Source: Bacteroidota bacterium
Lineage (GTDB): Bacteria > Bacteroidota > Bacteroidia > Bacteroidales > Prolixibacteraceae
Assembly: GCA_030706665.1 (NCBI GenBank)
Contig: JAUZOB010000240.1
Location: forward strand, 1-5,364
Direction: 5' to 3'
Length of the DNA: 5,364 nt
Shown here: piece after piece, positions 1 to 4,961 of the stretch
Layout: every line of letters starts with the position of its first letter
How positions within the stretch are numbered: position 1 is the first letter of the stretch
Position numbers and translations under genes: made by a program
The notes under the pieces: generated by a model
Seen by the model: only the letters and a program-made list of their open reading frames with translations
Told to the model about the DNA's origin: nothing
The model's database searches: none

Positions 1-584
1 CTTCCGGCGTTTAGAGATGATCCTTTCGGAACAATATGGAGATTTACAGCCATTAGTAAACGTCCGTTCTTTAATTGAATGACGCGATTGTTATTGAGAA
101 CGAAATAGCCCGACTTGTCAGTGATGCAAGGCAATGGATCACTCCAGGTCTGAGCTTCATCTTTAGAGAATCTGACCATTGGGATACAGTCGGTGGTAGA
201 ATTCTTTTTAAGATAGAACAATGCTATTTCACCATTCTGTAATCTGAGTAATGAAACCGACATGACGTTCATTCTTCCTTCCTGCTCAACTATTTTTACA
301 TCATCCGGTGCCCATGATTTTCCACCGTCATTCGAATATCTGCCAGCAAGGTACGCAGGAGCATCATCATGTGTTGAAGTGCCGGTATAATGGCTATAAA
401 CGAATAGTATGCGTCCGTCCTTTAAAGTGATAAAATCACCTTCGCTATTTCTGGGATTGTTTTGACCTGGTTCAAGCCTGAGTGTAATCTCCTTACCTTT
501 GATTCCCTTTTTTATTGTTTGAGCGATTGATTCAGTACCTGAGACAATAATTATTGCCCAACAGAGAATAAATAGTTTCATCAT
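1..584 (-). CDS. Sialidase-family (BNR/Asp-box) secreted glycosidase, N-terminal part
   Basis: The frame is open from an ATG at 584 to the left edge, giving 194 residues with no stop, so the C-terminus is outside the window. Residues 1-22 look like a Sec signal peptide (MMK, hydrophobic core FILCWAIIIV, cleavage near SIAQ); there is no lipobox. The mature part resembles BNR_2-type sialidases: PRNSEGDF at 44-51, an Asp box SNDGGKSW at 84-91, a degenerate second one SKDEAQTW at 140-147 (Ala in place of Gly), and blade-start repeats LKDGR, LQNGE and LKNGR at 54, 115 and 171. NVMSVSLLRL and NNNRVIQL are also typical of the family. The probable role is release of sialic acid or a related sugar from glycans in the periplasm or at the cell surface. 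The catalytic Glu and Tyr would lie beyond the edge, so activity cannot be judged. A second ATG directly follows the first; neither has a clear Shine-Dalgarno. Confidence 0.88.
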   Translation of the reverse strand, partial: MMKLFILCWAIIIVSGTESIAQTIKKGIKGKEITLRLEPGQNNPRNSEGDFITLKDGRILFVYSHYTGTSTHDDAPAYLAGRYSNDGGKSWAPDDVKIVEQEGRMNVMSVSLLRLQNGEIALFYLKKNSTTDCIPMVRFSKDEAQTWSDPLPCITDKSGYFVLNNNRVIQLKNGRLLMAVNLHIVPKGSSLNAG

Positions 585-638
585 CACAGATAGTTTTAAA
601 GATTACCGATCATATAAAGTAATCATTCAGTAAAATAG

Positions 639-656
639 TTGTTTAAAGTTAAACAA
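639..656. repeat. 18-bp palindrome between the sialidase 5' region and a truncated gene
   Basis: TTGTTTAA, a 2-base spacer AG, then TTAAACAA: two perfect 8-base arms. The same four bases, ATAG, lie directly on both sides (635-638 and 657-660). It sits 55 bases upstream of the sialidase start on the minus strand, where an operator would be possible. It also covers the first six codons of the truncated open frame that follows, which argues that those codons are not true coding sequence. Confidence 0.6.
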
Positions 657-1142
657 ATAGATTCCATTATTGATCTGATAACTCAAAATTCATCGAATTC
701 TTCGCTAAATTTATGGTCGAATTCCTGGGGTACATTATACATTTCACAAGGGACAACCGACTACACCGGCGTCTATCGCAACGACCGTTGGGAATATCCA
801 ATCATTGCAATTCGGGAGATCATCCGTAACGCCGTCATTCACCGCGACTATTCGCTAACCGGTAAAGACATCAAAATTGCCATTTTCGATGATAAAGTAG
901 AAATCACCAGTCCCGGCAAATTGATGCCTACAGTCGATTTCAGTGATATGGAATCCGGCCAGTCCGATATTCGTAACAAAATACTGGCTCCGGTATTCAA
1001 AAAACTCCGAATCATTGAGCAATGGGGCAATGGATTGAAATTGATCGCTGAAGAATTACAAGAATACCCCGAAATTGGGTTCGATTGGAAAGAACCGGGT
1101 ATTGCCTTCCGTGTCTCATTTACCAACAAGAATTTCAAACAA

Positions 1143-1202
1143 CAGCCAGAGTTACAGCCAGAGTTACAGCCAGAGTTACAACAGGAGTTACAACAGGAGT
1201 CA
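1143..1202 (+). repeat. Five 12-bp tandem repeats in the regulator linker
   Basis: Three identical units CAGCCAGAGTTA are followed by CAACAGGAGTTA and CAACAGGAGTCA. They are in frame and encode QPEL three times, then QQEL and QQES. The 12-base unit keeps the frame when copies are gained or lost. Short in-frame linker repeats at this place, between ATPase and winged helix, are seen in related proteins. Confidence 0.9.
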
Positions 1203-1447
1203 CTTTATGGATTTGTATTAAGACAATTAGGGGATAGATCGCTTAATGCCAGAGAATTATCTGAGAGAATGGGGCAAAAAGAAATTTCCGGACAGCTTAG
1301 AAAGATCATTCGTAAACTCCATAAAGACCAGTTGATTGAAAACTCTATTCCAGATAAACCGAATCATCCTGCCCAAAAACATCAGATCACACTAATGGGC
1401 AAAATTTTCTTAAAACTATTAAAGGATGGTAAATAGGTAATACTAAG

Positions 1448-1483
1448 TGGACTTGCAAACAAATTCTGCACAAAGAGTTAAGC
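1448..1483 (+). repeat. IS3 terminal inverted repeat, orfB end
   Basis: It begins TGGACTTGC at 1448 and ends GAGTTAAGC at 1483. Aligned with the reverse complement of 2688-2723, it matches at 28 of 36 positions, with the longest run being the inner AGAGTTAAGC. The orfB stop codon (1478-1480) lies inside the repeat. Confidence 0.88.
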
Positions 1484-2317
1484 TACATTCGTAATTAAAT
1501 CCTTACTCTTTTCATACTGCTCCCAGAACTCTTCAACGGTTAGATTCCCAAGTGTAGAATGTCTTCTTTTTTTATTGTACCAACTTTCAATATACTCAAA
1601 GATATACAGACTCGTCTCTTCCTTTGATTTGAGTTTGGAGCTGTAGATCAGTTCCGACTTGAACGACTTGAAGAAACTCTCTGCAACTGCATTGTCCCAA
1701 CAGTTTCCCTTTCGGCTCATGCTTTGTTCGATGCCAAACGACTTTAAAACATTTACCGTATTACCGCTCGCATATTGAATGCTCCGATCCGAATGAAAAA
1801 TCATGCCATTCTTGGACGATCTATTCCTGGATGCCATCAAAATAGCTGGAATCACGGTTTTGGATGCGCTCATCCCGTCACTGATAGACCAGCCAATCGG
1901 TTTGCGGTCGAAGAGATCCAAAACAACCGTCAGATAAAGGAATCCCTCAAGCGTAGGAACATAGGTGATGTCCGATACGCATGCCTCTCCAGGTGCCTGA
2001 CGGTAAAAGTCGCGTTTCAGAAGGTTCGGAGTCACTGAATAGCGGTGCGAAGAGTCTGTTGTTACCTTGTATCGCTTCGAAAGTTTGCTGCGAAGCCCCA
2101 TCTGTCTCATGTGCTTAGCTACTGTAAATCGAGACACGCTTGTCCCAGTCTTTTGAATGTCTTTAGTCAGTCTGGGACTGCCATGGCGCCCATAGGCCGC
2201 AAAATAGGCCGTCTGTATCTTTTTATCGAGTTCCTTGCGCTTGCGGCCACGAACACCTTCTGGATCACGAAGCCACTTGTAGTAGGAACTACGGGACACT
2301 TTCAAAACTCTGCACAT
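1478..2317 (-). CDS. IS3-family transposase OrfB (DDE integrase domain)
   Basis: This is the catalytic part of the transposase, which cuts and joins the IS ends. From the ATG at 2317 it has 279 residues: an HTH_21-like region near the start (about 30-85, with the family pattern YGRHGSPRLTKDI), then an rve core. The DD35E triad is visible as D116 (SDITYV), D177 (HSDRS) and E213 (NAVAESFFKSFKSE); exactly 35 residues separate D177 and E213. The usual HSDRGSQY motif reads HSDRSIQY here. The frame is open further upstream to 2413 and encodes family-like sequence (ERSLIFRFIKDYQSRRWTVEL) before the first ATG. The natural product is therefore most likely an OrfAB fusion made by -1 frameshifting at 2401-2407, and the ATG at 2317 may not be the main start. 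Confidence 0.92.
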   Translation of the reverse strand: MCRVLKVSRSSYYKWLRDPEGVRGRKRKELDKKIQTAYFAAYGRHGSPRLTKDIQKTGTSVSRFTVAKHMRQMGLRSKLSKRYKVTTDSSHRYSVTPNLLKRDFYRQAPGEACVSDITYVPTLEGFLYLTVVLDLFDRKPIGWSISDGMSASKTVIPAILMASRNRSSKNGMIFHSDRSIQYASGNTVNVLKSFGIEQSMSRKGNCWDNAVAESFFKSFKSELIYSSKLKSKEETSLYIFEYIESWYNKKRRHSTLGNLTVEEFWEQYEKSKDLITNVA

Positions 2318-2367
2318 CAGCTCGACCGTCCATCTTCTCGATTGGTAGTCCTTAATAAATCGGAAGA

Positions 2368-2667
2368 TTAGCGACCGCTCTTGGAGATGATGTTCAAAGC
2401 TTTTTTTAATATGTCACGCTCCGTCTCGGCCTCAATCAGCCGTTTCTTCAAGTCCCACAACTCTTTCGCATCGACAGACTGTGCTTGGACTCCGTTTCCA
2501 GGGAAACTCAACGCTCCTTTCTCACGGAATTCTTTACGCCACCGATGAATCAATAGTGGGTCGAGACCCAACTCACGTGCAAACTCGGTGATGTTCGTAC
2601 GTTCAAAACTCAACTTGACGGCATTCTCCTTGAATGCTTTGTCATAATGTGTTCGCTCTTTTCTCAT
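2368..2667 (-). CDS. IS3-family transposase OrfA (helix-turn-helix protein)
   Basis: This 99-residue protein has the usual OrfA size. Residues 8-48 form an HTH_Tnp_1 type domain (YDKAFKENAVKLSF, then ITEFARELGLDPLLIHRWRKEF), which binds the IS ends. Residues 69-92 are leucine-rich and likely form the coiled coil used for OrfA/OrfAB pairing. The frame ends at a TAA (2368-2370) shortly after the slippery site. In the family OrfA alone acts as a regulator, while the OrfAB fusion is the active transposase. The start ATG lies 21 bases inside the right inverted repeat; a -7 like box TAATTTTG stands 4 bases upstream of it. Confidence 0.9.
   Translation of the reverse strand: MRKERTHYDKAFKENAVKLSFERTNITEFARELGLDPLLIHRWRKEFREKGALSFPGNGVQAQSVDAKELWDLKKRLIEAETERDILKKALNIISKSGR
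2401..2407 (-). other. A7 slippery site for -1 programmed frameshift, orfA to orfB
   Basis: On the minus strand orfA reads TTA AAA AAA GCT. A one-base slip back gives AGC TTT GAA and enters the orfB frame. That frame is closed by TGA just upstream (2414-2416) and open all the way to the orfB stop, while orfA ends at 2368. The overlap is what is needed for an OrfAB fusion of about 410 residues. The run of A residues is the usual IS3-type slip signal. Confidence 0.85.
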
Positions 2668-2671
2668 TGCA

Positions 2672-2679
2672 CAAAATTA
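2672..2679 (-). promoter_or_regulatory. Possible -7 box of the IS transposase promoter
   Basis: TAATTTTG on the minus strand fits the Bacteroidota -7 pattern TAnnTTTG. It stands 4 bases before the orfA ATG, so transcription from it would begin near or at the start codon. I see no good TTTG -33 box at the expected distance, so this rests on one half of a promoter. Confidence 0.35.
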
Positions 2680-2687
2680 AACTTTTT

Positions 2688-2723
2688 GCTTAACTCTGTG
2701 TGCGGGCTAAGTTAGCAACTCCA
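2688..2723 (-). repeat. IS3 terminal inverted repeat, orfA end
   Basis: Read on the minus strand it begins TGGAGTTGC at 2723 and ends GAGTTAAGC at 2688. It pairs with 1448-1483 at 28 of 36 positions and marks the right boundary of the element. Confidence 0.88.
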
Positions 2724-2757
2724 TTATGTCCAGTAGTTCTATTTCAGACAAATTTCA

Positions 2758-2765
2758 TAACTTTG
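2758..2765 (+). promoter_or_regulatory. Bacteroidota -7 box of the Crp-like gene
   Basis: TAACTTTG matches the Bacteroidota -7 consensus TAnnTTTG exactly and ends 29 bases before the ATG, leaving a leader of roughly 20-25 bases. The -33 box is weak: GTTC or a neighbour near 2736-2740 is the best candidate. The box lies inside nested dyads: ACAAA (2748-2752) with TTTGT (2762-2766), and TTTCAGACA (2742-2750) with TGTCT (2766-2770) and GAAA (2775-2778). This would suit binding by a dimeric regulator, possibly the gene's own product. Confidence 0.6.
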
Positions 2766-2794
2766 TGTCTACCTGAAAACCGTCTTCTCCTTCA

Positions 2795-3358
2795 ATGAAA
2801 AATATTATCGCGCATATCAGACAGACATACAACGTTTCCGATGAGGCGCTTCAAGCCTTGCTGGCGGAGATGGAAGAGCAAATATATTCCAAAGATACCT
2901 GTCTGGTGCAATCGGGAATAACGGACCATTTGGTCTATTTTATTGAAGAAGGAGTGACACGCTCGGTGTTTCATCATGAAGGAGTAGATACCACCACCTG
3001 GTTCAGCAAGGAGGGAGACATTACTTTCGGCATGGATTCTCTCTACTATAACCAACGTTCGATAGAAAGCGTTGAAACGCTGACAGACTGCCGGGTGTAT
3101 GTCATCCACATCGATAAACTGAATATGCTTTACGAGAAGTATATCGACATTGCCAATTGGGGAAGAATCCTGCATCAAGATGTAAATAAAGAGTTGAGCC
3201 ACTTATTTGTAGAGAGGCTGCAGTTCACCCCAAAAGAACGGTATGATAGTTTTTTGTTACGTTATCCCGGTCTCATCAATCGCGTAAAGCTGAAATACGT
3301 GGCCGCCTTTTTGGGTATTTCCATCTATACTCTCAGTCGTATCCGCGCTCAAAAATAG
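2795..3358 (+). CDS. Crp/Fnr-family transcriptional regulator
   Basis: The 187-residue protein has the usual size and layout of short Bacteroidota Crp/Fnr regulators. Residues about 25-115 form the cyclic-nucleotide-binding-like barrel (SKDTCLVQSG, LVYFIEEGVTRSVFHHEG, TWFSKEGDITFGMDSLYYNQRS, CRVYVIHIDKL). A dimer helix follows near 115-145, then a short C-terminal HTH at about 163-187 whose recognition part LKYVAAFLGISIYTLSRIRAQK is typical. The standard cAMP phosphate-binding motif (GE...RxA/S) is not recognisable, and there is no N-terminal Fnr cysteine cluster, so the signal is unknown. It likely binds DNA as a dimer. The ATG at 2795 is supported by the TAACTTTG box 29 bases upstream; there is no Shine-Dalgarno. 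The next gene on the same strand is the acyltransferase, 341 bases on, a plausible but untested target. Confidence 0.9.
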   Translation: MKNIIAHIRQTYNVSDEALQALLAEMEEQIYSKDTCLVQSGITDHLVYFIEEGVTRSVFHHEGVDTTTWFSKEGDITFGMDSLYYNQRSIESVETLTDCRVYVIHIDKLNMLYEKYIDIANWGRILHQDVNKELSHLFVERLQFTPKERYDSFLLRYPGLINRVKLKYVAAFLGISIYTLSRIRAQK

Positions 3359-3464
3359 TTTTTATATTCCGAACTCGTCTTGAATCGGATTTAAGGGGTC
3401 TCTTTCATCGGAATATCCACTTGACTATTCTTAGATATGTAATTAATAGTTTATTTTTACTCAT

Positions 3465-3590
3465 CGACCCCACCTAACCTCCCCTAAATGGGGGAGGAAC
3501 TCGTCATTAAAACGAGAAAAATTTGTGCATTTTGCAAAGTTACAGCCCCCATTTTGGGGAATCGAAGATCAGCGAAGCTAATGGGGGTCA
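3465..3590. repeat. Structured GC-rich block, probable dispersed intergenic repeat
   Basis: The block stands out in an AT-rich spacer. First hairpin: CCTCCCC (3478-3484), 6-base loop, GGGGAGG (3491-3497). A small one follows: CTCGT (3500-3504) with ACGAG (3512-3516). Second hairpin: CCCCCATT (3546-3553) with AATGGGGG (3580-3587); an inner CCCC/GGGG pairing (3547-3550 with 3556-3559) competes with it. On the minus strand TAACTTTG (3542-3535) fits the -7 promoter pattern, with TTCG 20 bases before it. The CCCCACCTAACCTCCCC type of sequence resembles intergenic repeats I recall from Bacteroidota genomes, but its copy number cannot be seen here. Confidence 0.5.
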
Positions 3591-3599
3591 AAATCTAAA

Positions 3600-3638
3600 A
3601 AGTCAAGACGACTTCTCCTTTTTTGCTTAAAAGCAAAA
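3600..3638. repeat. Two adjacent hairpins in the acyltransferase leader region
   Basis: AAGTC (3600-3604) pairs with GACTT (3610-3614) over a 5-base loop. Next to it TTTTGCTT (3621-3628) pairs perfectly with AAGCAAAA (3631-3638) across only 2 bases, so this second one is better seen as a DNA palindrome than an RNA hairpin. Function unknown. Confidence 0.55.
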
Positions 3639-3648
3639 GAAGTTCTTT

Positions 3649-3669
3649 CTGCAAACAATTATTTTGCAG
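3649..3669. promoter_or_regulatory. Dyad upstream of the acyltransferase, possible operator
   Basis: CTGCAAA (3649-3655) and TTTGCAG (3663-3669) are perfect 7-base arms with a 7-base spacer CAATTAT. The dyad ends 30 bases before the acyltransferase ATG. Its CAAA...TTTG core recalls the ACAAA...TTTGT dyad at the promoter of the Crp-like gene, though the spacing differs (7 against 9). A binding site for that regulator is a guess; an RNA hairpin in the leader is the alternative. Confidence 0.45.
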
Positions 3670-3699
3670 CCAGAATAATATTAACTATAACCATAACAG

Positions 3700-4881
3700 A
3701 TGTCCAAAATTTCTTCTACTGCATTTGCAGACACCAAACCGCATTACAATCTTTTAGACGGACTGCGGGGAGTAGCCGCACTTTTGGTTCTTTGGTACCA
3801 TGTAAACGAAGGGTTCGGTTTTGCCGGAGCTGTCAATGGCGTGAGCGATGGCCGAATCCTTAATTTCAATCACGGTTATCTGGCGGTGGATTTCTTCTTT
3901 ATCCTCTCCGGGTTTGTGATCGGTTATGCTTACGATGACCGCTGGAACAAAAGTTTTGGTATGAAAGAGTTCTTCAAACGTCGCTTGATTCGCCTTCATC
4001 CGATGGTGGTAATGGGGGCCGTTTTGGGTATTATCACATTCTTCCTTCAGGGCAGCGTGCAATGGAACGGCACGCATATTGCCACCTCCCTGACGATGCT
4101 AGCTTTGTTGCTTACTATGTTCTTTATCCCTGTCGTTCCGGGGGTGAACTACGAAGTGCGCGGAAACGGTGAAATGTTTCCGTTAAACGGACCATTTTGG
4201 TCATTGTTTTTCGAATATATCGGCAATATTCTCTATGCTTTGTTTATCCGCCGTTTGTCTACAAAGGCGCTCGGCGTATTGGTGGTGGTGTTGGGCATTG
4301 CCCTGACGTGGTTTGCCACCTCCAATATATCTACTTATGGAAGTATCGACGTCGGTTGGACACTCGATAATGTGAATTTCCTGGGCGGTTCGTTGCGGAT
4401 GCTTTCCCCGTTTACGATGGGAATGTTCTTGTCGCGCATTTTCCGACCGGTGAAAGTGAGAGGCGCTTTCTGGATTTGTTCTGCTGTTCTGCTAACTCTG
4501 TTTTCGGTACCTTTTATCGGAATCCTCAAACCGCTCTGCATAAACGGTGTTTACGAATCGTTCTGTATCATCGCCGTTTTCCCGATCCTGGTTTGGTTGG
4601 GCGCGTCGGGTGCTACCACCGATAAGATATCGACAAATATATGTAAGTTTCTGGGTGATATTTCCTTCCCTCTCTATGTAGTTCATTATCCGTTTATGTA
4701 CCTGTTTTATGCCTGGCTCATCAAAAACAAGCTGTATGCGTTTGGCGAAACCTGGGCACTTTCTTTGGGAGTAATGATCTGGAATGTGTTGTTAGCGTAT
4801 GCTTGTCTGAAATTGTACGACGAGCCGGTACGCAATTATTTGGCAAAACGGTTCCGTTCCGTCCGATCTAGCAATCGCTGA
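3700..4881 (+). CDS. Membrane acyltransferase, Acyl_transf_3 (OafA/YrhL-type)
   Basis: This 393-residue integral membrane protein has the usual length of the family, which transfers acetyl or other acyl groups to sugars of surface polysaccharides, lipopolysaccharide or other exported molecules. Typical motifs occur in order: LLDGLRGVAALLVLWYHV at 18-35 with the key His34; YLAVDFFFILSGFVIGY at 60-76; FFKRRLIRLHP at 91-101 with the conserved arginines; FWSLFFEYIGNILYAL at 166-181 with Glu172; and LGDISFPLYVVHYPFMYLF at 318-336. About ten hydrophobic segments can be picked out. There is no extra C-terminal SGNH domain. The ATG at 3700 puts the first motif at the expected distance from the N-terminus. 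The acceptor cannot be told: no glycan-synthesis genes lie nearby. It follows the Crp-like gene on the same strand after a long structured spacer, so it probably has its own promoter, and a hairpin follows its stop. Confidence 0.92.
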   Translation: MSKISSTAFADTKPHYNLLDGLRGVAALLVLWYHVNEGFGFAGAVNGVSDGRILNFNHGYLAVDFFFILSGFVIGYAYDDRWNKSFGMKEFFKRRLIRLHPMVVMGAVLGIITFFLQGSVQWNGTHIATSLTMLALLLTMFFIPVVPGVNYEVRGNGEMFPLNGPFWSLFFEYIGNILYALFIRRLSTKALGVLVVVLGIALTWFATSNISTYGSIDVGWTLDNVNFLGGSLRMLSPFTMGMFLSRIFRPVKVRGAFWICSAVLLTLFSVPFIGILKPLCINGVYESFCIIAVFPILVWLGASGATTDKISTNICKFLGDISFPLYVVHYPFMYLFYAWLIKNKLYAFGETWALSLGVMIWNVLLAYACLKLYDEPVRNYLAKRFRSVRSSNR

Positions 4882-4895
4882 TGGAATACATACTA

Positions 4896-4941
4896 AGAGA
4901 ATCAATCGTCCAAAATCGATTCTCTATTTCCTTCATTTCTT
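4896..4941 (+). terminator. Candidate terminator after the acyltransferase gene
   Basis: AGAGAATC (4896-4903) pairs perfectly with GATTCTCT (4918-4925) over a 14-base loop, 14 bases after the stop codon. It is followed by a T-rich but interrupted tract. The stem is AT-rich and the T-run impure, so it is a fair rather than strong rho-independent terminator. It separates the acyltransferase from the convergent kinase remnant. Confidence 0.5.
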
Positions 4942-4961
4942 AATGGTTAATAACTGACATA

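Larger units (their letters stand above)
639..1436 (+). pseudogene. 5'-truncated ATP-binding/winged-helix regulator (COG2865-like)
   Basis: The 265-codon open frame begins at TTG directly after an in-frame TAG (636-638); its first ATG is codon 96, inside the ATPase domain. Residues 52-136 match the HATPase_c_4 type domain: the N-box-like REIIRNAVIHRDYS at 59-72, IFDDKVEITSPG at 82-93, and EQWGNGLKLI at 127-136. A linker of QPEL/QQEL repeats (169-188) leads to a C-terminal winged-helix region (about 200-265) with the family-like PDKPNHPAQKHQIT. Full members usually carry an AlbA_2/Schlafen-like DNA-binding domain of roughly 200 residues in front. That domain is missing, and the sialidase gene starts only 54 bases upstream on the other strand, so there is no room for it in any frame. 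No start signal was found. I infer a remnant that is probably not made, though the remaining frame is undamaged. The stop lies 11 bases before the insertion sequence. Confidence 0.8.
1448..2723 (-). mobile_element. Complete IS3-family insertion sequence, 1276 bp
   Basis: The element has two overlapping transposase frames (orfA, orfB) on the minus strand, a slippery A7 run between them, and terminal inverted repeats of 36 bases with 28 identities, both starting TGGA at the outer end. Layout and size fit the IS3 family; I do not assign a subgroup or name. The flanking bases (AAG left, TTA right) show no 3-5 bp target duplication. The transposase reading frames and the DDE residues are intact, so the copy may still be active. 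It lies 11 bases after the truncated regulator gene and 34 bases before the -7 box of the Crp-like gene. Confidence 0.93.
3359..3699. other. Non-coding spacer rich in inverted repeats
   Basis: This stretch holds no gene I can support. It begins with a 9-base inverted repeat, ATATTCCGA (3364-3372) with TCGGAATAT (3408-3416), and inside it a shorter TCCGA (3368-3372) and TCGGA (3385-3389) hairpin; neither has a T-run, so a terminator for the Crp-like gene is uncertain. A GC-rich two-hairpin block follows (3465-3590), then three smaller hairpins up to the acyltransferase gene. No clear promoter (TTTG plus TAnnTTTG) for the acyltransferase was found on the plus strand. Confidence 0.7.

Noticed and set aside
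601..660. Promoter for the sialidase gene on the minus strand
   Set aside because: TTTG (657-654) and TATTTTAC (637-630) are only 16 bases apart and the -7 half fits poorly, so I do not call it.
848..1138. Minus-strand open frame of 96 codons
   Set aside because: It lies fully opposite the ATPase-like coding sequence, shows no family features and has no start signal; it is a shadow of the real frame.
1143..1202. CRISPR array
   Set aside because: The 12-base units are directly adjacent with no spacers and are in-frame coding sequence.
1775..2371. Two plus-strand open frames of 87 and 108 codons
   Set aside because: They lie opposite the IS transposase genes, whose DDE and HTH motifs are clear on the other strand.
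1440..2730. Target-site duplication around the IS
   Set aside because: Neither 3, 4 nor 5 bases outside the inverted repeats match between the two sides.
2792..3202. Minus-strand open frame of 136 codons
   Set aside because: It is antisense to the well-supported Crp-like gene and has no recognisable domain.
3364..3416. Rho-independent terminator of the Crp-like gene
   Set aside because: The 9-base arms are 35 bases apart and no T-run follows; it is described only as an inverted repeat.
3621..3667. Promoter for the acyltransferase gene
   Set aside because: TTTG at 3622-3625 has no TAnnTTTG at 19-21 bases; TATTTTGC at 3660-3667 is a near match but lacks a -33 box.
3754..4686. Three minus-strand open frames of 107, 68 and 64 codons
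   Set aside because: All are antisense to the acyltransferase, whose motifs run through the whole frame.
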